A stretch of 64,000 nucleotides of DNA. It comes from JAHEKO01 sp965212505. Its GTDB lineage: Bacteria > Acidobacteriota > Thermoanaerobaculia > Multivoradales > JAHEKO01. A program made the translations under genes and the position numbers. Where the stretch lies: contig OZ243123.1 in assembly GCA_965212505.1 (NCBI GenBank), positions 2,232,001-2,296,000 on the forward strand, in the 5' to 3' direction. Every line of letters starts with the position of its first letter. Position 1 is the first letter of the stretch. Of the stretch, positions 16,958 to 26,179 are shown in pieces. Under the pieces are notes generated by a model. The model saw only the letters and a program-made list of their open reading frames with translations. It was not told the origin of the DNA and did not search any database.

Positions 16958-16986
16958 ATGGTACGTCGCGGGCGTCAGCCTGTCAA
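16958..16986 (-). promoter_or_regulatory. Sigma70 promoter of the pyr operon
   Basis: On the minus strand TTGACA (16986-16981), a 17-bp spacer and TACCAT (16963-16958) form a near-consensus promoter. Transcription should begin near 16951, about 18 nt before the TTG start of pyrR. Confidence 0.8.
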
Positions 16987-17095
16987 TCCGACGAGCTACC
17001 ACATCTCGCGGTCGTCCACCAAATGACCCCCAAGTCTTGTGGCCGCGCTAGCGGGTTTGCTACTCTCGCGCTCGTCCTACGCCGGACCACACCCC

Positions 17096-20000
17096 ATGCT
17101 CAAGCTAGAACGCCTAGAACTCTCTGGTTTCAAGTCGTTTGTCGACCCGGTCGGGCTCGATTTTTCGGGCCGAATGACCTCGATCGTCGGCCCCAACGGC
17201 TGTGGCAAGAGCAATCTGGCGGACGCCGTGGTCTGGGTTCTCGGGGAGCGGAGCGCGAAGACGCTTCGAGGCGACACGATGGAGGACGTCATCTTCTCGG
17301 GCTCCTCGAATCGCAAGCCGCTCGGGATGGCCGAAGTACAGCTGACCTTCTCGGCCGACGGAGACTTCGAGGGCGCCGACGACCACCGACTGGTGATCGG
17401 ACGCCGCCTCTACCGAGACGGTCAGAGTCAGTATCTGATCAACGGCAAGCGCTCGCGTCTCAAGGACGTACGCGACACCCTCATGGACACCGGGCTCGGC
17501 ATTCGTGCCTACTCGGTGATCGAGCAGGGCAAGATCGGGCTGATCCTCTCCGGGAAACCGCAAGAGCGCCGACGGCTGCTCGAAGAGGCGGCTGGCATCA
17601 CCCGATACAAGGAGCGCCGCCGAATCGCCGAGGTGAAGCTCGAAGAGGCCCGCGACAATCTCTCTCGCCTCGACGACATCATCTCCGAGGTCGAGCGTGC
17701 GTTGCGCTCTCTCAAGCGCCAGGCGAGCGCGGCACGGCGTCTCGAGGCTCGCCGCGAGGAGTATCGCGACCTTCTGCGGCAGGTCCTCATGGCCCGTTGG
17801 TCCGTCCTCTTCGAGCGACAGGCGAGACTCCAGGAGCAACTGGCCCAGGCGACGACGCACGAAAGCAAGCTCAACGCCGCGCTTCATTCCGAAGAGGCCG
17901 AACTGGCGGAGGGCCGCGAGACGCTCGACGAGCTCTCTCGCCACCTCGCCGAACAGCACCGCTCCGACTCGGAGCTGGCGGCGAGAATCGAGGGGAAGCA
18001 AGAGTTCCTCAAGGGTTCACGACACCGCCTGGATGAGCTCGTCGAGCGGGTTCAGGCGGGCGTAGGCCAGAAGGCGGCGCGAGAAGGTCTCGTCGTCGAT
18101 CTGGGCGAGCGCCTGGTGGGCATCGGGAGTCGAATCGCCGAGCTGACCGAAGAGCGCGACGGAGCCGCCTCGGTGGTCGACGAGGATGACCAGAAGATTC
18201 AAGCCGTGCAGCAGTCGGTCACGGACGCCGAGAAGCTTCTCGAAAGCTACCGCGCTCGCTTGCTGACTTCGGTCGGCGAGGTGAGCGGCACGCGAAATCG
18301 GCTCCATCAGCAGCAACTCGAACGAGAGAAGGGCGAACTGCGCCGTCGCCACCTGGAGGAGGAGCTCTCCAAAAAGGGCACGGATCTCGACGAAGCACTC
18401 GATGAGACGCGAGCGGCCGAGGCGACAGCAAAGCGCCTGAACGATCGCGAGCAGGCGTTCGCCAAGTCGTGTGAAGCGCTCGAGGCGCGTCGCGACGAGA
18501 CCATGCAGCGAGAGCGCGAGGTCACCGATCAGATCGAGGCGCTCGACTCACGGGTCGACGAGCTCGAGCGCCGGGCCGAGCTCTTGGAAGAGCTGGCGCG
18601 CGCCCAGGAGGCCCGCCGCCGGGAGGTGCGCGAGGCGCTGGGTGAAACAGGACTCGATTCGCTGACCTTCCTGGCGGAGGCGCTGTCGGTTCCCAAGGGC
18701 TGGGAACGAAGCCTCGACCTCTATCTTGGCGAGTTGGCCGACGCCGTCATTCTGCCGCAGGGTGAGAGCCGCCTCGGCGTGGCCAAGGCGCTCGCGGAGA
18801 GCCGCGGCACCTTCCGCCTCCTCGCCTCGGCCGAAGCCACCCACCGCGAAGGGTTGACCGATCCGGCGATCCGGAGCTCGCTCGCGGACGCGGTCGGGCT
18901 CGCCGATGGCCTCGCTCGCGCCCTCCCGCCCGCCTATCTCGTCGAGTCGGCCGAAGATGCGGAGCGCCTCGCCGCGTCCCATCCGGGCATCGCATTCATC
19001 TCGAAAGACCGCTTCTGGGCCCAGTCCGGCATCGTCCACGTTCAGGGGCGCGAAGCGAGCCCGGGCGAGCTGAGTCGCGAACAGGAGCTGGCCCGACTCC
19101 GAGAGCAGGTCCCTCCGCTCGAGGAAGATTTGGCCTCGACACGCGCCCTCCAGGCCAAGATCGTCGAAACGCTCGACGGCCTCCGACGCGAACTGGAGAT
19201 CGAGTCGGCCCGGCTAACCGAGGTTCGCCAAGAGTTCGCCATCGCCCAGGCACGTCACGAAGACGCCGTCGCTCGCGAGAGCCGGCTGAAGGTCGAGCAC
19301 GAGGCGCTCGACAGCGAACGCTCGGAGATCGTGAGCGAGATTGGCGTCCTCGCAGAGCGCGCGGACGGCCTGGCGAGCGAGCTCGGAACGGCCGAGGAAA
19401 ATCACGCCACGCTCGAGCGCGCGTTCGACGAAGCGCAGAAGAGCGTCGATCGGGCACGCGAGGACCGCGAATCGGTGCGTACGTCCGGCGCCGACCGACG
19501 CGGTCGGTTGGAGCTGGTCGAAGCGCGACTGGACGCACATCGGGCGGAGTCGGCGCGTATCGAGGCCGAGATCACCGACGGCAAGAGGCAGATCGAAGAG
19601 TGGCGACTCGAGTCGGAGCGATTGACCACTCGCCAAGAGGAGCTCGGTGCGGCGATGAGCTCCGCGGAGACCGAGCTACAGACGGCCCTCGAGCAGCGGC
19701 AGAGCCTACTCGACCGGATCCTCGCGGAACAGGGCGCTGTGGACGAGAAACGGGGCGTGCTCAAGGCCGCGGAAGAAGGCATCGAGGCGGCTCGCAAGAC
19801 CCGCGACGAGGTGCACGACGGCATCTCCGAACTCCGCGTCGAGCAGGCGACGCTCGATCAGGAGGTCGAGCACCTCTCCGGCTCCTACCGCGAAGAGTTC
19901 GAGGAAGAGCTACCGGAGACGCCCCCGACCGACGAGTCGGTGAAGCCCCTGCCCGAGCTCGAAACCGATCTCGAGCGCTGCCGCACCACACTCGAGCGAA

Positions 20001-20626
20001 TCGGCCCGGTCAACCTCCTCGCCGCCCAGGAGTACGACGAGCAAGCCGAACGCCACGAGTACCTGACGACGCAGCGTACCGACGTAGCGGACTCGGTCAC
20101 CAGCCTGCAGCGCACGATCCGCGAGATCAACGCGACCTCGAGCGAACGCTTCCTCGCGGCCTTCGAGGAGATCAACGAGCACTTCGGCAAGACGTTTGTC
20201 GACCTCTTCCGCGGAGGCGCCGCGGAGATGCGCCTGATGGACGAAGACGACCCGCTCGAGACCGGAATCGAGATCGTCGCCCGCCCACCGGGCAAGAGAC
20301 TGCAGAACATCATGCTGATGTCTGGAGGCGAGAAGGCGCTCACCGCGATTGCGCTCCTCTTCGCTCTCTTCCACACCAAGCCGTCCCCCTTCTGCATTCT
20401 CGACGAGGTCGACGCCCCCCTCGACGACGTCAACACCATGCGCTTCGTCGAGCTCCTGAAGACGCGTTCAGCACACACCCAGTTCATCGTCGTGACCCAC
20501 AACAAGATCACGATGGAAGCAGCCTCGATGCTCTACGGTGTGACCATGCAAGAGCGCGGAGTTTCGAACCTCGTCTCGGTCGAGTTGGACGAAGTCGCTC
20601 CGGCCGAACAGGCCGCTACGGCCTAG
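17096..20626 (+). CDS. smc: Chromosome segregation SMC protein
   Basis: Condensin-type ATPase that loops and segregates chromosomal DNA. 1176 residues, the normal length. It starts MLKLERLELSGFKSFVDPV with Walker A GPNGCGKS at 32-39. Long coiled-coil arms (about 165-500 and 660-1000) flank a hinge near 520-640. The ABC signature LMSGGEKALTAIALL lies near 1075 and Walker B PFCILDEVDAPLDD near 1098. The frame extends 19 codons upstream, but the fold starts at this ATG. No Shine-Dalgarno precedes it; TACTCT at 17061 may be the -10. Kleisin genes (scpA/B) are not adjacent. Confidence 0.96.
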   Translation: MLKLERLELSGFKSFVDPVGLDFSGRMTSIVGPNGCGKSNLADAVVWVLGERSAKTLRGDTMEDVIFSGSSNRKPLGMAEVQLTFSADGDFEGADDHRLVIGRRLYRDGQSQYLINGKRSRLKDVRDTLMDTGLGIRAYSVIEQGKIGLILSGKPQERRRLLEEAAGITRYKERRRIAEVKLEEARDNLSRLDDIISEVERALRSLKRQASAARRLEARREEYRDLLRQVLMARWSVLFERQARLQEQLAQATTHESKLNAALHSEEAELAEGRETLDELSRHLAEQHRSDSELAARIEGKQEFLKGSRHRLDELVERVQAGVGQKAAREGLVVDLGERLVGIGSRIAELTEERDGAASVVDEDDQKIQAVQQSVTDAEKLLESYRARLLTSVGEVSGTRNRLHQQQLEREKGELRRRHLEEELSKKGTDLDEALDETRAAEATAKRLNDREQAFAKSCEALEARRDETMQREREVTDQIEALDSRVDELERRAELLEELARAQEARRREVREALGETGLDSLTFLAEALSVPKGWERSLDLYLGELADAVILPQGESRLGVAKALAESRGTFRLLASAEATHREGLTDPAIRSSLADAVGLADGLARALPPAYLVESAEDAERLAASHPGIAFISKDRFWAQSGIVHVQGREASPGELSREQELARLREQVPPLEEDLASTRALQAKIVETLDGLRRELEIESARLTEVRQEFAIAQARHEDAVARESRLKVEHEALDSERSEIVSEIGVLAERADGLASELGTAEENHATLERAFDEAQKSVDRAREDRESVRTSGADRRGRLELVEARLDAHRAESARIEAEITDGKRQIEEWRLESERLTTRQEELGAAMSSAETELQTALEQRQSLLDRILAEQGAVDEKRGVLKAAEEGIEAARKTRDEVHDGISELRVEQATLDQEVEHLSGSYREEFEEELPETPPTDESVKPLPELETDLERCRTTLERIGPVNLLAAQEYDEQAERHEYLTTQRTDVADSVTSLQRTIREINATSSERFLAAFEEINEHFGKTFVDLFRGGAAEMRLMDEDDPLETGIEIVARPPGKRLQNIMLMSGGEKALTAIALLFALFHTKPSPFCILDEVDAPLDDVNTMRFVELLKTRSAHTQFIVVTHNKITMEAASMLYGVTMQERGVSNLVSVELDEVAPAEQAATA

Positions 20627-20729
20627 CACCGTCGCGCGGGGCGATCGGACCGCCCGAGAGAGCGGGTGTAGGCTCGGGCGAATCGAACGACTCGTCGGTG
20701 CGTATCGTTCCCAGAAGGAGGATTGAGCC

Positions 20730-22829
20730 ATGAGGAAGACTCTGCTCGCGGCCCTGGTGGGCATTCATCTAGTCGCTTTCGCCGCTTTTGCACAGGAGGC
20801 CGGCTACGACGGCCACTGGGAGGGCGCCATCACGACGCCTGCCGGCGACCTGGAATTCAACGTCGACTTCGCCACCACCGACGGTGCGCTCGCCGGCGAC
20901 ATCTCCATCCCCGTTCAGGGTCTCCACGATCTCGACCTGGTCGATGTCTCTTCCGACAACGGCACGATTACCTTCCGCATCCCGAACATTCCGGGCGAAC
21001 CGACCTTCCATGGTGAGCTCGGCGAAGCCGGCTCGGGCATCACGGGCCGCTTTACCCAGGGAGGAGCGGATCTCGAGTTCACGATGGCGCGCGGCGCCGA
21101 CAAGGCGGCTCAGGCGACCGCTTCCCTCGCCGACATCGACGCGTTCATCGCGCAGGCGATCACCGACTGGAACGTGCCCGGCGTCGGCCTCGCGGTCGTG
21201 GCCGGAGGCGAGGTGGTGCTCGCTCAGGGGTACGGCCACCGAGACATCGAAAACGACAAGTCGATGACCGCTGACAGCCTGTTCGCGATCGGCTCGACGA
21301 CCAAGGCGATGACCTCGACAGTTCTCGGCATGCTGGTCGACGAAGGCAAGCTCGCTTGGGACGAACCGCTCCGCGACTACCTGCCGACGTTTCAGCTCTC
21401 CGACCCGTCGGTGAGTGAACGACTGACACCAAGGGATCTCGTCACGCACCGGTCCGGACTCCCCCGCCACGACCTCCTTTGGTACAACAACCTCAGCGCG
21501 ACCCGCGAGGAACTCGTCGGGCGCCTGCGCCACCTCGAGCTCTCGGCCGACTTGCGCGCGGAGTGGCAGTACAACAACCTGCTGTACATGACTGCCGGCT
21601 ACCTCGCCGGCCAGCTCTCGGGCAGCACCTGGGAGGCGGCGGTCCGCTCGCGGCTCTTCGAGCCCCTCGGCATGGAGCGCAGCAACTTCTCGGTGGCGAC
21701 GTCTCAGGAAGACGCCGATCACGCACTGCCCTACCGAGAGAACGACGACGACGAGCTGGAAGTCATTCCGTTCCGAAACATCGATGCGGTCGGGCCGGCG
21801 GGCTCGGTCAACTCCTCCGTGCGTGAGATGAGCCATTGGCTGCTCTTCAACCTGCGCGGCGGCAAGGTCGGTGATCGTCAGTTGATCCAGTCGAGTACCC
21901 TGGCGGACATCCACTCTCCACACATGACAACCGGCGCCACGCAGGAGCGCGCTGATATCTCCGCTGCGACCTACGGCCTCGGCTGGAGCATCGACACCTA
22001 CCGCGGTCACCGACGGGTGGCGCACGGCGGCGGCATCGACGGATTCATCACCTCTGTCGTTCTCTTCCCGGACGACGACCTGGGACTGGTCGCATTCACC
22101 AACACCGGCTCGGGTCTGCCCGCTCTGCTCACAAGACACGTCGCGGATCGCGTGCTCGGTCTGGAGTCGATCGATTGGATCGGCGAGGCCCGCGCCGAGA
22201 TCGAAGCGGCCGAGGCGGTATCGGAAGAGGCCGAGGCCAAGAAGACCGCCACGCGCATCGAGGGCACCACGCCATCCCATTCCCTTGCGGACTACGCCGG
22301 CGACTACGAGCACCCCGGATACGGAACTCTCAAGATCGAGCACGCCGACGACGCGCTCGTGATGGTCTTCAACGAGATCCGCACGCCTCTCGAGCACTGG
22401 CACTACAACGTCTGGAACGGCGGCGAAGCCGAAGAAGATCCGACCTTCGAGGACACCAAGCTGCTTTTCCATGCCGACCTCGACGGCAACATCGCAACGG
22501 TCCAGTCGACCCTGGAGGCTCGCACCGGGCCGATCGTCTTCACTCGCGCGGCCGACTCTCGTCTTTCCGACCCGGACTACCTACGGCGCTTCGTCGGCGA
22601 CTACGACCTACCCGGCCAGAAGGTCACCATCGCACTCACCGGTAACGCCCTCACGGTGATCCTCCCCGGCCAGCCGGTCTACACGCTCGAGCCCGGCCTC
22701 AGTGGACGGTTTGTGCTCCAAGAGGTCCGGATGATCAGCGTCGGCTTCGAGACCGACGACGAGGGCAACGTGACCAAGGCCATCTTCTACCAGCCAAACG
22801 GGGTCTTCGAAGCGAATCGGATGGACTAG
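20730..22829 (+). CDS. Secreted serine beta-lactamase-like hydrolase with DUF3471-type tail
   Basis: A 699-residue exported enzyme. A signal peptide (MRKTLLAALVGIHLVAFAAF, cut near residue 22) precedes a 100-residue beta domain. Then comes a class C beta-lactamase/esterase domain with SxxK (STTK, Ser189-Lys192), YNN at 281 and an HGGGIDGF segment near 432. Two beta domains follow, the first after SLADYAGDYEHPGYG, as in DUF3471-tailed homologues. AGGAGG lies 9 bases before the ATG. The family includes D-aminopeptidases, esterases and penicillin-binding proteins; the substrate is not predictable. Ends in a strong terminator. Confidence 0.88.
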   Translation: MRKTLLAALVGIHLVAFAAFAQEAGYDGHWEGAITTPAGDLEFNVDFATTDGALAGDISIPVQGLHDLDLVDVSSDNGTITFRIPNIPGEPTFHGELGEAGSGITGRFTQGGADLEFTMARGADKAAQATASLADIDAFIAQAITDWNVPGVGLAVVAGGEVVLAQGYGHRDIENDKSMTADSLFAIGSTTKAMTSTVLGMLVDEGKLAWDEPLRDYLPTFQLSDPSVSERLTPRDLVTHRSGLPRHDLLWYNNLSATREELVGRLRHLELSADLRAEWQYNNLLYMTAGYLAGQLSGSTWEAAVRSRLFEPLGMERSNFSVATSQEDADHALPYRENDDDELEVIPFRNIDAVGPAGSVNSSVREMSHWLLFNLRGGKVGDRQLIQSSTLADIHSPHMTTGATQERADISAATYGLGWSIDTYRGHRRVAHGGGIDGFITSVVLFPDDDLGLVAFTNTGSGLPALLTRHVADRVLGLESIDWIGEARAEIEAAEAVSEEAEAKKTATRIEGTTPSHSLADYAGDYEHPGYGTLKIEHADDALVMVFNEIRTPLEHWHYNVWNGGEAEEDPTFEDTKLLFHADLDGNIATVQSTLEARTGPIVFTRAADSRLSDPDYLRRFVGDYDLPGQKVTIALTGNALTVILPGQPVYTLEPGLSGRFVLQEVRMISVGFETDDEGNVTKAIFYQPNGVFEANRMD

Positions 22830-22895
22830 CCTCCCGCGCCAATCCGGGAGCTCCCCTAAACAGTGCACGGGGGTCCGTCAGGGCACAAAGAAGAA

Positions 22896-22929
22896 GCCGA
22901 GCGGCCTCCTGGCCGCCCGGCTTTTTTTT
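22896..22929 (+). terminator. Rho-independent terminator
   Basis: GCCGaGCGGCC, loop TCCT, GGCCGCcCGGC, then eight T's. It ends the serine hydrolase transcript. Read on the other strand the stem is followed by TTCTTCTTT, so it may also serve the convergent oligopeptidase gene ending at 22958. Confidence 0.88.
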
Positions 22930-22957
22930 AACGCATCTGGCGGGCTGACGACTGGAC

Positions 22958-25066
22958 CTAGGGCACCAGACTCAGGAAGAACGCGTAGGTCAACGCCGTC
23001 TCCTTGTGACGACGGAAGCGACCGGAGGCGCCACCGTGGCCGGCCTCCATGTTCGTCTTGAGCATCAGCAGGTTGTCGTCGGTCTTCATCGCGCGCAGCT
23101 TCGCCGCGTACTTGGCGGGCTCCCAGTACTGCACCTGCGAATCGGCGAGACCGGTGGTCAACAGAATGTTCGGATAGTCCTTCGCCTCGAGCTGGTCGTA
23201 GGGCGAGTAGGACAGCATGTAGTCGTAGTAGTCCTTCTCGTTGGGGTTGCCCCACTCGTCGTACTCGCTCGTGGTGAGCGGAATCGTGTCGTCGAGCATG
23301 GTGGTCACGACGTCGACAAAGGCGACGTGACTCGCGATGCCCTTCCAGAGCTCAGGAGCGATGTTGGTGACCGCACCCATCAGGAGCCCGCCGGCACTTC
23401 CACCCTGAGCGAACAGACGGTCGGAACTCGTGTACCCCTGCTCCACCAAGAAGCGTCCGCTGTCCACGAAGTCGGTGAAGGTGTTCATCTTCTTGAACAG
23501 CTTGCCGTCCTCGTACCACTGACGGCCGTTGATCTGGCTGCCGCGAATGTGCGCGATCGCAAAGGCGAAGCCGCGGTCGAGCAGGCTCAAGCGATAGGAG
23601 CGGAAACTCGGGTCGATGGTGGCGCCGTAGGAACCGTAGCCGTAAAGGAGCAACGGGGCCTTCCCGTCCTTTTCGAAGCCCTTGCGGTAGACGATCGACA
23701 CCGGGATCGGCGTGCCGTCGGCAGCGGGTGCCTGGAGGCGCTCGGTGACGTAGTTGTTCTTGTCGAACTCGCCGAGGACCTCCTCTTCCTTGAGGAGGGT
23801 CTTTTCGCGCGTCGACATGTCGTAGTCGAAGACCGAGTTCGGCGTAGTGAGCGAGGTATACCGATACCGCACCACGTTTGTCCCGGTCGAGACGTTGCTG
23901 CCGAAGTAGGCGTCGTAGGCGGGCTCGCCGAAGTCGAGGTAGTGCGCTTCGCCGTCCCACGGCTGCACCCGCATGTGAACGAGACCGCCGCGGCGCTCGT
24001 TGACCACCATGAAATTGTCGAAGAGCTCGTAGCCGCCGAAGTAGGTGTCTTCGCGATGTCCGACAACCTCTTGCCAGGCGCTCTTGCCCGTCGAACCGAC
24101 GGGGGCCCGCATCAGGCGGAAGTTCGGCGCCTCCCAGTTCGTGCGAATGTAGATGGAGTCGCCCAGGTGATCGACGCTGTACTCGTGATCGGCCTCGCGC
24201 GGCTGCACCACCTGGAAGTCGCCGTCGGGAGTATTCGCGTCGAGGAGTCGGTATTCGGTCGACAGCGTCTGCTGACAGCCGATGACGAGCATCTGATCCG
24301 ACTTCGTCTTGTAAACGAAGCAGCTGAACTCCTCGTCGTCCTCCTGGTAGACGAGCACATCCTCACTCGGATCCGTGCCGAGCTTGTGCCGGTAGATCTG
24401 GTACCAGCGCAGCGTTCCCGGATCCTGCTTGGTGTAGAAGTACGTCTCGCCGTCGTTGGCCCAGGTTCCGTTGGAGGTCACGTCGGCGATCGCTTCGGGG
24501 TAGTCCTCTCCGGTCTCGAGATTCTTAAAACGCCGCGTGTACTTCCGCCGCCCAACCGTGTCGACCGCGTAGGCCGCCTTGTCATGGTCTGAGCTCAGGT
24601 TGACACCGGTCAGTGCGAAGTAGTCCGAGCTCTCCGCCATGAGGTTGCCGTCGAAGAGGACCTCCTCGTCGGCCTCGAGCGAGCCCTCTTTGCGGGCCCA
24701 GATGCGGTATTCACCACCCTGCGGGTATCGCCAGTAGTAGTAGTAGCCGCCCTTCTCGTAGGGCACCGAAGAGTCGTCCTGCTTGAGGCGAGCCACGATC
24801 TCGTCGTAGAGCTCCTCCTGCAGCGCCTCGGTCGGCGCCATCGCCGCCTCGAGGTAGGAGTTCTCGGCCTCGAGGTACTCGATCACCTCGGGGTTCTCAC
24901 GCTCGTTCAACCAGTAGTAGTCGTCGACGCGCACGTCACCGTGCGCCTCCAGCTCCTTCGGCTTCTTCGCCGCGACGGGCGGATCAGGTAGCTCGGTCAC
25001 TTGGGTTCCCTCCGGCGCGCAGCCGATCAGACTGATCAAGACCGCAATGGCCGCAAGTATGCGCAT
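22958..25066 (-). CDS. Oligopeptidase B-like S9 peptidase, lipoprotein
   Basis: A 702-residue serine peptidase of the prolyl oligopeptidase/PtrB family. An N-terminal seven-bladed propeller (about 75-420) gates a C-terminal alpha/beta hydrolase domain. The triad is visible: Ser in FAQGGSAGGLL (about 557), Asp in TTGLADSQVQYWEPAKY (about 643) and His in MEAGHGGASGRF (about 677). The ATG at 25066 has GGAGG upstream and gives a lipobox LISLIGC, so the enzyme is lipid-anchored in the envelope. That differs from the classical cytosolic PtrB. Convergent with the upstream hydrolase gene. Confidence 0.92.
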   Translation of the reverse strand: MRILAAIAVLISLIGCAPEGTQVTELPDPPVAAKKPKELEAHGDVRVDDYYWLNERENPEVIEYLEAENSYLEAAMAPTEALQEELYDEIVARLKQDDSSVPYEKGGYYYYWRYPQGGEYRIWARKEGSLEADEEVLFDGNLMAESSDYFALTGVNLSSDHDKAAYAVDTVGRRKYTRRFKNLETGEDYPEAIADVTSNGTWANDGETYFYTKQDPGTLRWYQIYRHKLGTDPSEDVLVYQEDDEEFSCFVYKTKSDQMLVIGCQQTLSTEYRLLDANTPDGDFQVVQPREADHEYSVDHLGDSIYIRTNWEAPNFRLMRAPVGSTGKSAWQEVVGHREDTYFGGYELFDNFMVVNERRGGLVHMRVQPWDGEAHYLDFGEPAYDAYFGSNVSTGTNVVRYRYTSLTTPNSVFDYDMSTREKTLLKEEEVLGEFDKNNYVTERLQAPAADGTPIPVSIVYRKGFEKDGKAPLLLYGYGSYGATIDPSFRSYRLSLLDRGFAFAIAHIRGSQINGRQWYEDGKLFKKMNTFTDFVDSGRFLVEQGYTSSDRLFAQGGSAGGLLMGAVTNIAPELWKGIASHVAFVDVVTTMLDDTIPLTTSEYDEWGNPNEKDYYDYMLSYSPYDQLEAKDYPNILLTTGLADSQVQYWEPAKYAAKLRAMKTDDNLLMLKTNMEAGHGGASGRFRRHKETALTYAFFLSLVP

Positions 25067-25183
25067 CAGCTTCCTCCGTTTCGTGTGAGAGAGCGGCTCC
25101 AGGACGGAGCCGGAAGCTGGATTGTTGCCCAGCCGGCGGAGCAAGGCAAGGCGAACGGGCCGAGGCGAGTTCGTCGACGAAGG

Positions 25184-25585
25184 TTAGGTTACAGCCGAGG
25201 TGTCGAAGCCGAGCTCGGCGGCGATCGCCCTCTGGCGCTCGTCGAGGGTCAAGAACTCGATCTCGGTAGCGGTCGAGACGCGCGCGTAGAGAGCGCAGGC
25301 GACGTGCCAAAGATCCGCCCCTCGAAGGAGCCCCACGCTCAGCGCCTGCCAGATCTCTTGGCTAAGCGGCCGATGCGGATGAACCCAATCGATGACGGTG
25401 CGGAAGCTCTCAGGGCCACTCCACTCGAGCCCCTCCCGCTCGAGGGCCGCGCACACCTCCGCCTCGAGGAGCCCGTGCGAGAGCAAGATCTCGAACCTCC
25501 GCAACCGAGCCTCCAGGCGTTCATGCCCGGGCTCGCCCAGAACGATCGCCGCAATGCACGAAGAGTCGACGTAGGCGACGCTCAA
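25184..25585 (-). CDS. vapC: VapC-type PIN-domain toxin
   Basis: A 133-residue PIN-fold endoribonuclease, probably cutting tRNA or rRNA when freed from its antitoxin. The acidic residues are present: YVDSS near residue 6, a Glu in LLEAEVCAAL near 41, Asp in RGADLWHVACAL near 90 and the TLDERQ motif near 111. The start is a TTG overlapping the antitoxin TGA (TTGA); the frame is open 21 codons more but those overlap the antitoxin gene. The overlap couples toxin translation to antitoxin translation. Confidence 0.88.
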   Translation of the reverse strand: MSVAYVDSSCIAAIVLGEPGHERLEARLRRFEILLSHGLLEAEVCAALEREGLEWSGPESFRTVIDWVHPHRPLSQEIWQALSVGLLRGADLWHVACALYARVSTATEIEFLTLDERQRAIAAELGFDTSAVT

Positions 25586-25848
25586 TCGCGTTCCTTGAGG
25601 AACCGCTTCAACGCGCCAGGCCGGTGAGCGATGGGCTGCCAGTCCCACTTCCGTTCAGCTGGGCCACTCAAAATCCCCTGCTCCCGGAGCCGCTGCAGAC
25701 GCTCCTGGAGGGTGCTCTCCTTCTCAATCGGTTTGATCTCGGCCACGTCTTCTCCCCGGTATGTGATCACGACGGATTCGCCGCTCCTCACCTTTCGAAG
25801 GAGCTCACTGAAGCGGGCCTTGGCGTCGTAGGTCGAATAGCGAGCCAT
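25582..25848 (-). CDS. vapB: Phd/YefM-type antitoxin of the VapC toxin
   Basis: An 88-residue antitoxin. The N-terminal part (MARYSTYDAKARFSELLRKV) is the Phd/YefM DNA-binding fold with SGESVVITYRGEDVAEI, and the C-terminal tail wraps the toxin. It lies just upstream of and overlaps vapC. A perfect palindrome, CTAGTC-A-GACTAG, begins 22 bp upstream of the ATG and is the likely autoregulatory operator. Confidence 0.88.
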   Translation of the reverse strand: MARYSTYDAKARFSELLRKVRSGESVVITYRGEDVAEIKPIEKESTLQERLQRLREQGILSGPAERKWDWQPIAHRPGALKRFLKERD

Positions 25849-25869
25849 CGGGGAGCATCCTGAAGCACT

Positions 25870-25882
25870 CTAGTCAGACTAG
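25870..25882. promoter_or_regulatory. Operator palindrome of vapBC
   Basis: CTAGTC A GACTAG is a perfect 13-bp inverted repeat centred on 25876, 22 bp upstream of the antitoxin start. It overlaps possible promoter elements on the minus strand (TTGACT, TAGTCT/TAGAGT). Binding by the antitoxin-toxin complex is inferred from the family. Confidence 0.6.
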
Positions 25883-25908
25883 TCAAGTGAAGAAGCCCTC
25901 ACAGAAGA

Positions 25909-25937
25909 TTGCCTCCCGCACCACAATCCCCTACTAT
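25909..25937 (+). promoter_or_regulatory. Promoter of tRNA-Thr
   Basis: TTGCCT, 17-bp spacer, TACTAT. The predicted start lies about 31 nt upstream of the mature tRNA 5' end. Confidence 0.65.
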
Positions 25938-25975
25938 TTGCTGTCTCCGGAGGCCCGCCCAAGGCTTCCACCCGA

Positions 25976-26051
25976 GCCGACGTAGCTCAGCTGGTAGAGC
26001 AGCTGATTCGTAATCAGCAGGTCAGCGGTTCAAGTCCGCTCGTCGGCTCCA
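25976..26051 (+). tRNA. tRNA-Thr(CGT)
   Basis: A complete 76-nt cloverleaf with encoded CCA. The acceptor stem is GCCGACG/CGTCGGC and the anticodon stem GCTGA/TCAGC. The loop TTCGTAA gives anticodon CGT, which reads ACG (Thr). The T arm is AGCGG-TTCAAGT-CCGCT. Its 3' 48 nt recur exactly at 27545-27592. Confidence 0.95.
26004..26051 (+). repeat. Direct repeat, left copy (3' part of tRNA-Thr)
   Basis: The last 48 bases of tRNA-Thr, from TGATTCG through CCA, are repeated exactly at 27545-27592. Identity ends sharply at the CCA end: the next base is T here and A at the other copy. This is the layout of an attachment-site duplication at a tRNA gene. Confidence 0.85.
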
Positions 26052-26179
26052 TCCTTTCGTCGGGCAGTAGAAGCTTTCTCCGCCGACCCCACCGAATCTC
26101 CGCTGGATGAGCCAGACCCCATGGGCACTCGAATGATGGGGGCTACGGCTCTGCGAAGCCCGTAAACGCTCCCTCCGCT

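Noticed and set aside
16934..17002. Longer PyrR start at 17002
   Set aside because: The extra codons contain the pyr promoter, so they are upstream of or at the transcription start.
16934..17095. PyrR-binding attenuator or pyrimidine riboswitch before pyrR
   Set aside because: The leader after the promoter is about 18 nt and no antiterminator/terminator pair is visible.
20730..22829. Calling the two serine hydrolases (20.7 and 26.2 kb) antibiotic-resistance beta-lactamases
   Set aside because: They have the superfamily motifs shared by esterases and D-peptidases, and nothing in the sequence specifically shows beta-lactam hydrolysis.
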